Below are positions 47,887 through 59,123 of a stretch of 64,000 nucleotides of DNA, in pieces; within the stretch, counting starts at the first letter, position 1; each line of letters opens with the position of its first letter. The translations under genes and the position numbers were made by a program. Under the pieces are notes generated by a model that was not told the DNA's origin, made no database searches, and was given only the letters and a program-made list of their open reading frames with translations. Origin of the DNA: Pseudomonas sp. GM48 (GTDB lineage: Bacteria; Pseudomonadota; Gammaproteobacteria; Pseudomonadales; Pseudomonadaceae); contig NZ_AKJM01000112.1 of the NCBI RefSeq assembly GCF_000282335.1, forward strand, positions 62,001 through 126,000. Reading direction: 5' to 3'.

Positions 47887-50328
47887 TCAGAACAAATCGA
47901 TCGGCGCCGCTTCATCCGCCGGCAGCGGGCTGCCCGGCACATTGCCGTTGCCCAGTTCGTTGACCGACGGGGGCGTGTCTTCAGCCTTGAACAGCTCGAA
48001 GTAGGCGCCAGGCGTGCCTGGGGTTGCCGCGCGACCGCTGACCGGGTCGACGCGCAGGCTCAGGATGCCTTCAGGCTCTGGCTGCGTGTGCGGCGGCAGG
48101 CCCTTGAGCGCGGCGCCCATGTAGTTCATCCAGATCGGCAGTGCGACGGTACCGCCGAACTCCTTGCGGCCCAGGCTTTCCGGCTGGTCGAAACCGGTCC
48201 ATACGGTCGTCACGTAATCGGCGTTGTAACCGGAGAACCAGGCGTCCTTCGATTCGTTGGTCGTGCCGGTCTTGCCGGCAATGTCTGGGCGGCCCAGGGC
48301 CAGCGCACGACGACCGGTGCCGAGCTTGATCACATCCTCAAGCATGCTGTTGAGAATGAATGTGGTACGTCCGTCGACGATGCGTTCGGCCACGGCCGGA
48401 GCTTGTGGCGCCGGCGTGGTGCCCGGGGCTTCACCCGGTGTCACATTGACCGTGAAGGCCTCGGCGACCGGTGCAGCAATGCCGTCACTGGCCGCGCCAC
48501 CCTTGGGCACGCTCGGCGGGTTGGCGACGAACAGCGTGTCGCCGTTGCGGCTTTCGATCTTGTCGATGATGTACGGGGTGATCTTGTAGCCGCCGTTGGC
48601 GAAAGCGCTCCAGCCAGTGGCGATCTCCATTGGCGTCAGGGTCGCGGTGCCCAGGGCCAGCGACAGGTTGGGTGGCAGGTCCTGCTTGTTGAAGCCAAAG
48701 CGCGTGATGTAGTCAATGGTCTTGCCAACGCCCATCGCTTGCAGCAAGCGGATCGACACCAGGTTGCGCGACTTGTACAGCGCTTCACGCAAACGGATTG
48801 GGCCGAGGAAGGTGTTGGTGTCGTTTTTTGGTCGCCATACCTTGTCCAGGTACTCATCGACGAACACGATCGGTGCGTCGTTTACCAGGCTGGAGGCGGT
48901 GTAGCCGTTATCCAGTGCGGCGCTGTAGATGAACGGTTTGAAGCTCGAACCCGGCTGGCGCTTGGCCTGCAATGCGCGGTTGTAGTTGCTTTGCTCGAAG
49001 GCGAAACCGCCGACCAGAGAACGAATGGCGCCGTTCTGTGGGTCCAGGGAAACCAGTGCGCCCTGGGCCTGCGGGATCTGGCTGAACTTCAGCGAGTTGT
49101 CCGGCTGACGCTGTACGCGGATCAGATCGCCGACCTGCGCAACGTCCGAAGGTTGCTTCGGATTGGCGCCCATGCTGTTGGTATTCAGGAACGGACGGGC
49201 CCATTTCATGGTGTCCCAGCTCACGTGTTCCTGGCCGGTGCGGGTCAGTACTTGCAGGCCGTTCTTGTCGACCTGGGTCACGATGGCCGGTTCCAGGCTG
49301 CTGATGGTGCGTTGTTTGGTCAGCTCGATTGCCCAGGCTTCGCGAGTCTTGCCCGGCAGCCGCGACTCGGGTCCGCGATAGCCGTGGCGCTGATCGTAGG
49401 TCATCAGGCCTTCGTGGACTGCGGTGTTGGCCAGTTCCTGGAGGTCGCTCGGTACGGTGGTGGTCACGCGGAAGCCTTCGGTATAGGCGTCGCTGCCATA
49501 ACGTCCGACCATTTCGGCGCGGGCCATTTCGGCGATGTATGGCGCGTTCACTTCCGGGGTCGGCACGTGATAGCTGGCGTTCAGCGGCTCGTTGATCGCG
49601 GCGGTGTAGTCGGCCTCGCTGATTTTCCCGAGCTTGTACATGCGCCCCAGGATCCAGTCGCGACGCTCCTTGCTGCGCGCCGGGTTGGCCAGCGGGTTGA
49701 AGCGCGACGGCGCCTTTGGCAGGCCGGCAATCATCGCCATTTGCGCCAGGCTGACATCGCGGATCGACTTGCCGTAATAGACCTGCGCCGCCGCCTCGAT
49801 ACCGTAGGCGCGGTTACCCAGATAGATCTTGTTGACGTACAGCTCGAGGATCTCGTCCTTGGTCAGCTGCCGTTCGATCTGCAGGGCCAGGAGGATCTCG
49901 GTGGTCTTGCGCGAAAAGCTGCGTTCGCTGGTCAGGAAGAAGTTCTTCGCCACCTGCATGGTGATCGTGCTGCCGCCGGACTGGATGTGCCCGCTTTTGA
50001 CCAGTTGGGTAGCGGCACGCATCAGGCTGCTGGGGTCGACGCCATAGTGGTTGGCGAAATTGTCGTCTTCAGCACTTAGTAACGCATTAATGAAATTGGG
50101 GGGAATGTCGGCGAAACGGATCGGTGTGCGGCGCATTTCGCCGAATTCTGCAATCAACTTGTTATCGCTGCTGTAGACCCGCAAAGGAATCTGCAACTGG
50201 ATGCTTCTCAGCGCCTCCACGGACGGTAGTCCGGGACTAAGGTAGAGATACGCCCCGCTCAGACCCAGAAGGAGTCCGCAGAAAACCGCGACGATGGACC
50301 AACCGAAAAACTTCAGCAGACGAATCAA
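47887..50328 (-). CDS. ponA: PBP1A, bifunctional penicillin-binding protein
   Basis: An 813-residue class A PBP (MrcA). A short cytoplasmic tail and one helix (FGWSIVAVFCGLLLGLSGAYLYL) are followed by the glycosyltransferase domain with LLSAEDDNFANHYGVD. An OB-like insertion (about 300-400) comes next. The transpeptidase has SxxK in PGSSFKPF, SxN in YKSRNLVS and KTGT in AGKTGTTNES. It polymerises and crosslinks peptidoglycan. Divergent from pilM, as in other pseudomonads. A possible TATAAT on the minus strand lies at 50428-50433, without a clear -35. Confidence 0.96.
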   Translation of the reverse strand: MIRLLKFFGWSIVAVFCGLLLGLSGAYLYLSPGLPSVEALRSIQLQIPLRVYSSDNKLIAEFGEMRRTPIRFADIPPNFINALLSAEDDNFANHYGVDPSSLMRAATQLVKSGHIQSGGSTITMQVAKNFFLTSERSFSRKTTEILLALQIERQLTKDEILELYVNKIYLGNRAYGIEAAAQVYYGKSIRDVSLAQMAMIAGLPKAPSRFNPLANPARSKERRDWILGRMYKLGKISEADYTAAINEPLNASYHVPTPEVNAPYIAEMARAEMVGRYGSDAYTEGFRVTTTVPSDLQELANTAVHEGLMTYDQRHGYRGPESRLPGKTREAWAIELTKQRTISSLEPAIVTQVDKNGLQVLTRTGQEHVSWDTMKWARPFLNTNSMGANPKQPSDVAQVGDLIRVQRQPDNSLKFSQIPQAQGALVSLDPQNGAIRSLVGGFAFEQSNYNRALQAKRQPGSSFKPFIYSAALDNGYTASSLVNDAPIVFVDEYLDKVWRPKNDTNTFLGPIRLREALYKSRNLVSIRLLQAMGVGKTIDYITRFGFNKQDLPPNLSLALGTATLTPMEIATGWSAFANGGYKITPYIIDKIESRNGDTLFVANPPSVPKGGAASDGIAAPVAEAFTVNVTPGEAPGTTPAPQAPAVAERIVDGRTTFILNSMLEDVIKLGTGRRALALGRPDIAGKTGTTNESKDAWFSGYNADYVTTVWTGFDQPESLGRKEFGGTVALPIWMNYMGAALKGLPPHTQPEPEGILSLRVDPVSGRAATPGTPGAYFELFKAEDTPPSVNELGNGNVPGSPLPADEAAPIDLF

Positions 50329-50515
50329 GGCTTTTGGATATCCAGGGCAAAAATGAATTGGGCAACAGGGTTCAAGCTAAATGAGAACGACCCGCGCTTG
50401 AGCAAATGCGGAAAAAAAACGCTGGGCATTATAAGCATTTTTCTGCTCGGGAGCGTCATTGGCGCTGCTGTCAAGACGGGTGGATTGAACGCAATGGACA
50501 TTGCAGAGTCCGTAA

Positions 50516-51606
<1,091 letters not shown>

Positions 51607-51607
<1 letters not shown>

Positions 51608-52173
51608 TGGCGCGGATCAACCTTTTACCTTGGCGCGAGGAGCGGCGTGAAGCCCGTCGCAAGCGCTTCCTGTTGGTCATGATGGCCGTAGTGGCGGGTA
51701 CGGTGGGCGTGGTACTGGTGGCGAATCAGGCCATCAGCGGCGCCATCGACCGGCAAGTCGCCCGCAACGATTACATCGGCAAGCAAATTGCCGTGGTGGA
51801 CGAGCGGATCAAGCAGATCAGCGACCTCAAGGAGCGCCGTCAGCAACTCATCGAGCGCATGCGCATCATCCAGGACCTGCAAGGCAATCGGCCGATCAGC
51901 GGGCGAATGTTTGACCAGTTGGCGCGCGCACTGCCCGATGGCGTGTACTTCACCGAAGTGAAAATGACCGGCAAGACCTTGTCCATCACCGGCGCGGCGC
52001 AATCCAACAACCGTGTTTCAGACTTGATGCGCAACCTGGAGGCGTCAGACTGGTTCGATGCGCCGAGCCTGACCGAGGTCAAGGCCACGACTGCCGGCCA
52101 GGTGGATCAGGCCAGCGTCTTCCAGTTGACCGTACGCCAGACTCGACCCGCAACACCGGAGGGGGGCAAATGA
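51607..52173 (+). CDS. pilN: PilN, type IV pilus alignment subcomplex
   Basis: A 188-residue bitopic protein. The PilM-binding motif INLLPWREERREARRKRF opens the protein, then comes one helix (LVMMAVVAGTVGVVLVANQA), a coiled coil and a ferredoxin-like periplasmic domain. It pairs with PilO. Overlaps of one base with pilM and four with pilO indicate a tightly coupled operon. Confidence 0.96.
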
Positions 52174-52793
52174 GTCCGTCCGAATGGTTCGAAGGGTTGC
52201 GCAAGATCGACATCAATGATCTGGATACCAGCAACACCGGTTCCTGGCCGCCGGCGATCAAGATTCTGGTGGCCGGTTTGCTCATGCTCCTGGTACTGGC
52301 CCTGGGCTACAGCTTTTCCACCCGCGAACTTGAGAGTCAGCTTGATCTCAAGCGCGAGGAAGAATCGACGCTCAAGGAACAGTTTGCTATCAAGGCGCGC
52401 GCCGCGGCGAACCTGGAGCTCTATACCCAGCAGTTGAAAGAAATGGAGAACTCCTTCGGCGTGCTGTTGCGGCAATTGCCCAGTGACACGGAAGTCCCGG
52501 GCTTACTGGAAGACATCACGCGTACGGGGCTGGGCAGCGGCCTGGAGTTTGAAGAGATCAAGCTGTTGCCGGAGGTCGCCCAGCCGTTCTACATCGAACT
52601 GCCGATCCAGATCACCGTCGTCGGTGCCTATCACGACCTGGCCATGTTCGTCAGCGGTGTGGCCGGATTGCCGCGCATCGTCACCCTGCATGACTTCGAC
52701 CTTGCACCGGTCAACCCTGAAGGCGGGCCGAAGCTGCGCCTGAGTATCCTGGCCAAGACGTACCGCTACAACGACAAGGGGCCGTACCAATGA
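52170..52793 (+). CDS. pilO: PilO, type IV pilus alignment subcomplex
   Basis: A 207-residue bitopic protein. About 27 cytoplasmic residues are followed by a helix (IKILVAGLLMLLVLALGYSF), a coiled coil (ELESQLDLKREEESTLKEQFAIKARAA) and a ferredoxin-like periplasmic domain (LPIQITVVGAYHDLAMFVSGVAGLPRIV). It forms heterodimers with PilN that connect PilM to PilP/PilQ. Confidence 0.96.
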   Translation: MSPSEWFEGLRKIDINDLDTSNTGSWPPAIKILVAGLLMLLVLALGYSFSTRELESQLDLKREEESTLKEQFAIKARAAANLELYTQQLKEMENSFGVLLRQLPSDTEVPGLLEDITRTGLGSGLEFEEIKLLPEVAQPFYIELPIQITVVGAYHDLAMFVSGVAGLPRIVTLHDFDLAPVNPEGGPKLRLSILAKTYRYNDKGPYQ

Positions 52794-53317
52794 GCCGGGT
52801 CCGTTATGGGGTTGTTGCGGTGTTGTCGGCTTTTCTCGGTGGTTGTGGCGTCAGCGATGATTTCAGTGATCTGGACGCGTACATGAACGAAATGCGCCTG
52901 CGCGCACCGGGCAGGATTGAACCAACGCCCACATTCCGGTCTTACCCGACATTCACTTACAACGCGACGAAGCTGCGCAGTCCATTTTCGCCACAGGTCA
53001 GGGGCGATCTGGCGGGACAGAAGCACGGCTCGCGCAACGTCAAACCCGACCCCGATCGGGTCAGGCAGTACCTCGAAGGCTTCAACATCGAGCAGTTTGA
53101 AATGGTCGGCACCCTGTCCAATGCGACCGGCTCCTTTGCGTTGCTGCGTGGAGCGGGTGGGGTCCATCGGTTGAAAGTCGGCGATTACCTGGGGCGCAAC
53201 GATGGGCGGATCGTCGCTATCAGCAGCTCCCGGGTCGATGTGATTGAAATCGTCCCCGATGGCGAGGGGGTCTGGCTGGAGCGTCCCCGAACCATCCCTT
53301 TGAAAGAGCACTCATAG
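52790..53317 (+). CDS. pilP: PilP, type IV pilus lipoprotein
   Basis: A 175-residue inner-membrane lipoprotein. Signal peptide with lipobox LGGC (Cys at about residue 19), a disordered linker and a C-terminal beta-domain (FEMVGTLSNATGSFALLRGAGGVHRLKVGDYLGRNDGRI) that contacts PilQ. It overlaps pilO by four bases and leads into pilQ after 13. Confidence 0.95.
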   Translation: MSRVRYGVVAVLSAFLGGCGVSDDFSDLDAYMNEMRLRAPGRIEPTPTFRSYPTFTYNATKLRSPFSPQVRGDLAGQKHGSRNVKPDPDRVRQYLEGFNIEQFEMVGTLSNATGSFALLRGAGGVHRLKVGDYLGRNDGRIVAISSSRVDVIEIVPDGEGVWLERPRTIPLKEHS

Positions 53318-53330
53318 TGGAACTCGCATA

Positions 53331-55400
53331 ATGAACAGGATTTTCTCCACCTTCGGACTGTCGCTATGGATAGCGTTGTTGTCGCCGATGGTACAAGCGG
53401 CCAATCTCAAGGCGCTGGATGTCGCTGCGCTGCCGGGAGACCGTGTCGAGTTGAAGTTGTCTTTCGATGAGCCACCCCCGATGCCCCACGGCTACACGAC
53501 GGAGTCACCGGCCCGGATTGCGCTCGATTTGCCGGGTGTCGTCAGCCAGCTGGCCAGCAAAACCCGCGACCTGGGCGACGGTAACGCTCGCAGCGCCACA
53601 GTGGTCGAGTCCAGGGACCGGGCGCGGTTGATCATCAATCTGAGTCAGCCGGCCCCTTACAGCTCGCGGGTTGAAGGCAACACGCTGTTCGTGGTGGTCG
53701 GGCAAGGGGCCAAAGGTCCGGCGTCCCGGCCGGTCGCCTCTCCAGCGCCAGCCCAGGTCCGAACCGCGACTCCGACAGGCAAGGCCATCCGTGGTGTGGA
53801 TTTCCAGCGGGGAACCCAGGGCGAAGGCAATGTGGTGATCGATCTGTCGGACCCGTCAATTGCCCCGGATATCCAGGAGCGCGACGGAAAAATCATCCTC
53901 GGCTTCGCCAGGACCCGATTGCCTGAACCCTTGCGAGTTCGCCTGGATGTGAAGGATTTCGCCACGCCGGTGCAGTTCGTCAACGCCAGCGCCAGCGGCG
54001 ACCGGGCCACCATCAGCATCGAACCCGGCGGTACCTTCGATTACTCGACCTACCAGACCGACAGTAAACTCACGGTCAGCGTCCGCCCGGCGACGGTCGA
54101 CGACCTGCAAAAGCGCAATGTCGGGCAGCACGCCTACAGCGGCGAGAAGCTTTCGCTGAATTTCCAGGACATCGATGTGCGCTCGGTACTGCAACTGATT
54201 GCCGACTTCACCAATCTCAATCTGGTGGCCAGCGACACGGTACAAGGGGGGATTACCCTGCGCTTGCAGAACGTGCCGTGGGACCAGGCGCTGGATCTGG
54301 TGCTGAAAACCAAGGGACTGGACAAGCGCAAGGTTGGCAATGTCCTGCTGGTCGCTCCGGCCGATGAAATTGCTGCCCGTGAGCGTCAGGAGCTGGAGTC
54401 GCAAAAGCAGATCGCTGACCTTGCGCCATTGCGTCGGGAACTGTTGCAGGTCAACTACGCCAAAGCGGCGGATATCGCCAAGTTGTTCCAGTCAGTGACC
54501 AATGCCGAAGCGAAGGCCGATGAGCGAGGGTCGATCACCGTCGATGAGCGCACCAACAACATCATTGCCTACCAGACCCAGGAACGGCTTGATGAGCTGC
54601 GCAGGATTGTCACGCAACTGGATATCCCGGTTCGCCAGGTGATGATCGAAGCGCGGATCGTCGAAGCCAACGTCGACTATGACAAAAGCCTCGGGGTGCG
54701 CTGGGGCGGTTCGATACAGAACAGGGGCAACTGGAACACTTCCGGCGTCAGCAATGGGGTCAATGGCTCGTCGACCATCGGCACGCCCGGCAGTACCAGC
54801 ACCAACACACCGTTCGTCGACATGGGAGCGGTCAACAACACCTCGGGAATCGGCATCGCGTTCATCACCGACAATGTCCTGCTGGACCTGGAGCTGACGG
54901 CCATGGAGAAAACCGGCAATGGGGAAATTGTCTCGCAACCCAAGGTGGTCACGTCCGACAAGGAAACCGCCAAAATCCTCAAGGGCACTGAAATTCCCTA
55001 TCAGGAATCCAGCTCCAGTGGCGCGACTTCGGTGTCGTTCAAGGAGGCGTCGCTATCGCTTGAGGTGACGCCGCAGATCACGCCAGACAACCGGATCATC
55101 ATGGAGGTCAAAGTTACCAAGGACGAACCGGACTTCCTGAACAAGGTCCAGGATGTACCGCCGATCAAGAAAAACGAGGTCAATGCCAAGGTCCTGGTCA
55201 ACGATGGCGAGACTATCGTCATTGGCGGGGTTTTCTCAAATACTCAGAGCAAGGTTGTAGATAAGGTGCCATTTCTTGGCGATGTGCCGTATCTTGGCCG
55301 CCTTTTCCGGCGTGATGTGGTTTCGGAGAAAAAATCCGAGCTGTTGGTATTCCTCACTCCGCGTATCATGAATAACCAGGCGATTGCTGTGAGTCATTGA
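53331..55400 (+). CDS. pilQ: PilQ, type IV pilus secretin
   Basis: A 689-residue outer-membrane secretin. A signal peptide is followed by two AMIN domains (about 25-250, peptidoglycan binding). An STN/N0 domain ([28 protein letters not shown]) and N1 come next, then the secretin core ([25 protein letters not shown] to [33 protein letters not shown]). A Ser/Asn/Gly/Thr-rich stretch ([20 protein letters not shown]) sits in the gate region. Last pil gene; aroK follows within five bases. Confidence 0.97.
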   Translation: MNRIFSTFGLSLWIALLSPMVQAANLKALDVAALPGDRVELKLSFDEPPPMPHGYTTESPARIALDLPGVVSQLASKTRDLGDGNARSATVVESRDRARLIINLSQPAPYSSRVEGNTLFVVVGQGAKGPASRPVASPAPAQVRTATPTGKAIRGVDFQRGTQGEGNVVIDLSDPSIAPDIQERDGKIILGFARTRLPEPLRVRLDVKDFATPVQFVNASASGDRATISIEPGGTFDYSTYQTDSKLTVSVRPATVDDLQKRNVGQHAYSGEKLSLNFQDIDVRSVLQLIADFTNLNLVASDTVQGGITLRLQNVPWDQALDLVLKTKGLDKRKVGNVLLVAPADEIAARERQELESQKQIADLAPLRRELLQVNYAKAADIAKLFQSVTNAEAKADERGSITVDERTNNIIAYQTQERLDELRRIVTQLDIPVRQVMIEARIVEANVDYDKSLGVRWGGSIQNRGNWNTSGVSNGVNGSSTIGTPGSTSTNTPFVDMGAVNNTSGIGIAFITDNVLLDLELTAMEKTGNGEIVSQPKVVTSDKETAKILKGTEIPYQESSSSGATSVSFKEASLSLEVTPQITPDNRIIMEVKVTKDEPDFLNKVQDVPPIKKNEVNAKVLVNDGETIVIGGVFSNTQSKVVDKVPFLGDVPYLGRLFRRDVVSEKKSELLVFLTPRIMNNQAIAVSH

Positions 55401-55404
55401 TTCT

Positions 55405-55923
55405 GTGCGAAATTTGATTCTTGTTGGACCGATGGGCGCTGGAAAAAGCACCATCGGCCGGTTGCTGGCCAAAGAGCTGCGCCTGCCGTTCAAAGATTCC
55501 GATAAGGAAATTGAATTGCGCACGGGTGCCAATATCCCTTGGATCTTCGATAAAGAAGGCGAACCGGGCTTTCGTGATCGCGAGCAGGCAATGATTGCCG
55601 AGCTGTGCGAATACGACGGAGTGGTGCTGGCGACAGGTGGTGGTGCAGTCATGCGCGAAGCCAATCGCCGGGCGCTGCATGCCGGTGGGCGGGTGGTTTA
55701 TCTGCATGCGTCGGTCGAACAGCAGGTCGGTCGCACGGCCCGCGACCGCAATCGGCCACTGTTGCGTACTGCCGATCCGGCCAAGACCCTGCGGGATCTG
55801 TTGGCGATCCGCGATCCGCTTTATCGGGAAATCGCCGACCTGGTGGTCGAAACCGATGAGCGGCCGCCACGAATGGTCGTACTCGACATTCTAGAGCGCT
55901 TGCAGCAGTTGCCACCCCGTTAA
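55405..55923 (+). CDS. aroK: Shikimate kinase
   Basis: A 172-residue kinase of the chorismate pathway. It has a P-loop [12 protein letters not shown], the shikimate-binding [18 protein letters not shown] and FRDRE, and ATGGGAV. The start is GTG 55405, just after the pilQ stop, so it is likely read with pilQ. In Pseudomonas and enterics the aroK-aroB-damX order downstream of pil/hof genes is conserved. Confidence 0.95.
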   Translation: MRNLILVGPMGAGKSTIGRLLAKELRLPFKDSDKEIELRTGANIPWIFDKEGEPGFRDREQAMIAELCEYDGVVLATGGGAVMREANRRALHAGGRVVYLHASVEQQVGRTARDRNRPLLRTADPAKTLRDLLAIRDPLYREIADLVVETDERPPRMVVLDILERLQQLPPR

Positions 55924-56074
55924 AGCGTTGCGCGAAATGCGCTATCCTCGGCGTCCTGCCATGACTGCTCAAGGTTGTGGCGGATGGCTACCGAACGGCG
56001 TCACACCAGCAGAGGTCGTGGACATTTGTTAACTCTAGGCAGGATGCCTGATTCCATTTTCACTGTGGGGACAC

Positions 56075-57175
56075 ATGCAGACACTCAAGGTCGATCTAGG
56101 CGAGCGCAGCTACCCGATTCATATTGGCGAAGGTTTGTTGGATCAGCCTGAGTTGCTGGCCCCGCACATTCGCGGACGGCAAGTAGCGATCATCTCCAAC
56201 GAGACTGTTGCGCCGCTCTATCTCGAGCGTCTGACCCGCAGCCTGGCGCAGTTCTCGGTGATTTCCGTGGTGCTGCCCGACGGCGAAGCCTTCAAGACCT
56301 GGGAAACCCTGCAACTGATTTTCGATGGTCTGCTGACTGCCCGGCATGACCGCCGCACCACGGTGATCGCCCTTGGCGGCGGTGTGATCGGTGACATGGC
56401 CGGCTTTGCGGCCGCCTGCTACCAGCGCGGCGTCGATTTCATCCAGGTTCCGACCACACTGCTGTCGCAGGTCGATTCTTCGGTGGGCGGCAAGACCGGG
56501 ATCAACCATCCGCTGGGCAAAAACATGGTCGGCGCCTTCTACCAGCCGAATGTCGTGCTGATCGATACCGCCAGCCTCAATACCCTGCCGGCCCGCGAAC
56601 TGTCCGCCGGGCTGGCTGAAGTCATCAAGTACGGGCTGATCTGTGATGAGCCGTTCCTGACCTGGCTCGAAGACAACGTCGACCGCCTGCGCAATCTGGA
56701 CCAGCAAGCCCTGACTTATGCGATCGAACGCTCCTGCGCAGCCAAGGCGGCGGTGGTCGGTGCCGATGAGAAAGAGACAGGCGTTCGTGCCACATTGAAC
56801 CTGGGCCACACTTTTGGCCACGCCATTGAAACCCACATGGGCTATGGTGTGTGGCTACATGGTGAAGCAGTGGCTGCTGGCACCGTAATGGCATTGGAGA
56901 TGTCCACGCGACTGGGCTGGATCAGCGAACAGGAGCGTGATCGTGGCATTCGTCTGTTCCAGCGTGCGGGTCTGCCGGTTGTTCCGCCAGAAGAGATGAC
57001 AGAAGCCGATTTCCTCGAACATATGTCCATTGATAAAAAAGTGATCGACGGTCGTTTGCGCCTGGTGCTGCTGCGCCACATGGGTGAAGCGGTGGTGACC
57101 GACGATTATCCGAAAGAGGTTCTACAGGCCACGCTGGGGGCAGACTACCGCGCCCTGGCTCAGCTTAAAGGTTAA
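56075..57175 (+). CDS. aroB: 3-dehydroquinate synthase
   Basis: A 366-residue NAD- and metal-dependent enzyme for the second step of the shikimate pathway. It contains [40 protein letters not shown], the [21 protein letters not shown] signature and the zinc His in [10 protein letters not shown] and [11 protein letters not shown] 151-bp gap separates it from aroK. Confidence 0.97.
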   Translation: MQTLKVDLGERSYPIHIGEGLLDQPELLAPHIRGRQVAIISNETVAPLYLERLTRSLAQFSVISVVLPDGEAFKTWETLQLIFDGLLTARHDRRTTVIALGGGVIGDMAGFAAACYQRGVDFIQVPTTLLSQVDSSVGGKTGINHPLGKNMVGAFYQPNVVLIDTASLNTLPARELSAGLAEVIKYGLICDEPFLTWLEDNVDRLRNLDQQALTYAIERSCAAKAAVVGADEKETGVRATLNLGHTFGHAIETHMGYGVWLHGEAVAAGTVMALEMSTRLGWISEQERDRGIRLFQRAGLPVVPPEEMTEADFLEHMSIDKKVIDGRLRLVLLRHMGEAVVTDDYPKEVLQATLGADYRALAQLKG

Positions 57176-57185
57176 TAAGAACACG

Positions 57186-58775
57186 ATGACTAGTTTGCAT
57201 GCCGACGAGGCTTTCCTCGGCCATTACCAGTTGAGTCATGACCCTTTTGCTCCACGGGTGCCTGGCTTCAAATTTTTCCCGGCCCAGCGCAAACCGGTGC
57301 TGGGACAACTGCATCACCTGGCCCGTTACAGTCAGTTGCTGCTGGTGGTCACCGGCCCCGAGGGCAGTGGCAAGACCCTGTTACGTCAAGCCCTGGTCGC
57401 CAGCACCAACAAGCAATCGGTACAAAGTGTGGTGGTTTCTGCCCGCGGCGCCGGCGATGCGGCGGGGGTGTTGCGCCAGGTGGCCCAGGCGCTGAACGTC
57501 GGCCAGGCCGATGTCGACGCTATCCTGGCTCAAGTGGTGCAGCTTGCCCTGACCGGGCAGGAAGTCTATTTGCTGGTCGATGATGCCGAACAACTGGAAG
57601 AGTCCGCCCTTGAGGCTCTGCTGGTCCTGGCTGCCGGCGCGCCTGAAGGCCGTCCGCATGTGTTCCTGTTCGGTGAAACCTCGCTGATTGCTCAATTGGA
57701 CCAGTTGAGTCTCGAAGAAGAGCGCTTCCACGTCATCGAGCTGCAGCCCTACACCGAGGAAGAAACCCGCGAATATCTGGAACAGCGGCTCGAAGGCGCT
57801 GGCCGCGGTATCGAACTTTTCACCGCGGATCAGATCTCTGATATTCACGAAAGCTCCGAAGGTTGGCCTGGCAGCATCAATCAGGTCGCCCGCGATGCAA
57901 TGATCGAAGCCATGATCGCCAGCCGCTCAGCGGTCAAGCGTCCAAAAATGGGGTTCAATATGCCGAAGAAACACGTGTTGGCGATTTCCGCCGTGGTCGT
58001 GGTCGCGGTAGCTGCCGCCTGGTTGATGCCGGGTCGCAACAAGGCACCGACTACAGGTGCACCGGCCAACGAACAGGCGCAATTGCCGCTGGGTCAGGGA
58101 CAGCCAACAGCGAACGGCGGTGCTCCGGCCGTCGAATTCGCTGGCAACACGCAGCCGATGCCATTGCCGTTGGTCGGTAACTCGCAGCCGGTCATGCGCG
58201 GTCCGCTGGCGGAAGCGGCGGGAGGCATTACTGAAGGCGACGACGGCGTGCCGGTCGAAGGCTCCAGCGCCACACCGCCGACGGTGACCACCACTGCGCC
58301 ACCTGTGGGCGTTCCTGCCGGCCCTGCACCGACACCAGCGGCCAAGCCGGCACCTGCGCCGACTCAGGTTGCCACCGCCAAGCCAGCGCCTGCTCCAGTG
58401 GCCAAGCCTGCTCCAGCACCAGCCAAGCCAGCCGTTGCGGCGGCGGCCAAGCCTGTCGAAAAACCGGCTCCGGTGGCCAAGGCTGCTGGCGGCACCTGGT
58501 ACGCCGGTCAGGCTCCGGGCAACTACGTGGTGCAAATCCTCGGCACCAGCTCCGAAACTGCCGCACAAAGCTTCGTCAAGGAGCAGGGCGGCGAGTACCG
58601 TTATTTCAAGAAAGTCCTCAATGGCAAGCCGCTCTACGTGATCACCTACGGCAACTTCGCCAATCGTGATGCAGCCGTTTCCGCCATCAAGGCCTTGCCA
58701 GCGAAGGTTCAGGCTGGTAAACCTTGGCCTCGCACTGTCGCCAGCGTCCAACAGGAACTGGCAACAACTCGCTGA
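57186..58775 (+). CDS. DamX-like AAA ATPase with SPOR domain
   Basis: A 529-residue bitopic protein. The cytoplasmic AAA domain (Walker A GPEGSGKTLL near 57-66, Walker B in VYLLVDDAEQLEE) spans about 1-250. One membrane helix lies near 264-282 (VLAISAVVVVAVAAAWLM). A long Ala/Pro/Lys-rich linker (about 290-435) follows, then a SPOR domain (NYVVQILGTSSETAAQSFVKEQG) that binds septal glycan. DamX of enterics has the same place after aroB but a shorter cytoplasmic part. A division-site role is inferred. Confidence 0.88.
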   Translation: MTSLHADEAFLGHYQLSHDPFAPRVPGFKFFPAQRKPVLGQLHHLARYSQLLLVVTGPEGSGKTLLRQALVASTNKQSVQSVVVSARGAGDAAGVLRQVAQALNVGQADVDAILAQVVQLALTGQEVYLLVDDAEQLEESALEALLVLAAGAPEGRPHVFLFGETSLIAQLDQLSLEEERFHVIELQPYTEEETREYLEQRLEGAGRGIELFTADQISDIHESSEGWPGSINQVARDAMIEAMIASRSAVKRPKMGFNMPKKHVLAISAVVVVAVAAAWLMPGRNKAPTTGAPANEQAQLPLGQGQPTANGGAPAVEFAGNTQPMPLPLVGNSQPVMRGPLAEAAGGITEGDDGVPVEGSSATPPTVTTTAPPVGVPAGPAPTPAAKPAPAPTQVATAKPAPAPVAKPAPAPAKPAVAAAAKPVEKPAPVAKAAGGTWYAGQAPGNYVVQILGTSSETAAQSFVKEQGGEYRYFKKVLNGKPLYVITYGNFANRDAAVSAIKALPAKVQAGKPWPRTVASVQQELATTR

Positions 58776-58896
58776 AGATTCGGCGGCCTTACCCAGGCCG
58801 CCTCTCCAAGCACCTCAAAATTTCTACAAGTGCGCGCAGCCTTCCAGGCTGCGTGCCTTGTGGTGTCTGCGTCACAGTAGTCTTTGAGTCGTTGCG

Positions 58897-58919
58897 GTCA
58901 AAATTAAAAAAGTTTTGAC
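58897..58919. promoter_or_regulatory. AT-rich dyad upstream of the gltB promoter
   Basis: Perfect inverted repeat GTCAAAA (58897-58903) and TTTTGAC (58913-58919) around nine AT-rich bases. It ends about 67 bases ahead of the -35 hexamer, a usual place for an activator. The regulator is unknown; symmetry suggests a dimeric protein. Confidence 0.45.
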
Positions 58920-58986
58920 TAGCACAGCAGATCGCTTTAAACCTTTCACAAATGCGACATAGATTTGCGACATTTCGTCGTCAAAT

Positions 58987-59015
58987 TTGTGAGGCCAAGT
59001 GTCGGTGTGTACAAT
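58987..59015 (+). promoter_or_regulatory. Sigma-70 promoter of gltBD
   Basis: TTGTGA (58987-58992), 17-base spacer, TACAAT (59010-59015). Good match and ideal spacing, about 100 bases upstream of gltB. Confidence 0.65.
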
Positions 59016-59123
59016 GACCTCCCTTTTGCCCCGCAAAGCTGGCGTACGTTCGGCGCGGATGGCAAGTGGTTGAATTGAAAAGAAATTTGCCTCGATCAGA
59101 GGCAGCCTGGTGAGAAAGTGTCT

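Larger units (their letters stand above)
58776..59123 (+). other. Non-coding gap upstream of gltB
   Basis: This 348-bp stretch has no credible gene. Two GC hairpins follow the DamX-like gene (GGCGGCCT-TACCC-AGGCCGCC at 58782-58802 and GCAGCCTTCCAGGCTGC near 58838-58854), neither with a good T-run. An AT-rich dyad (58897-58919) and a good promoter (58987-59015) come after them. The gltB leader is about 100 bases. Confidence 0.7.

Noticed and set aside
58782-58854. Two GC hairpins after the DamX-like gene as intrinsic terminators
   Set aside because: Stems are good but neither is followed by a T-run; listed only as structures in the gap.
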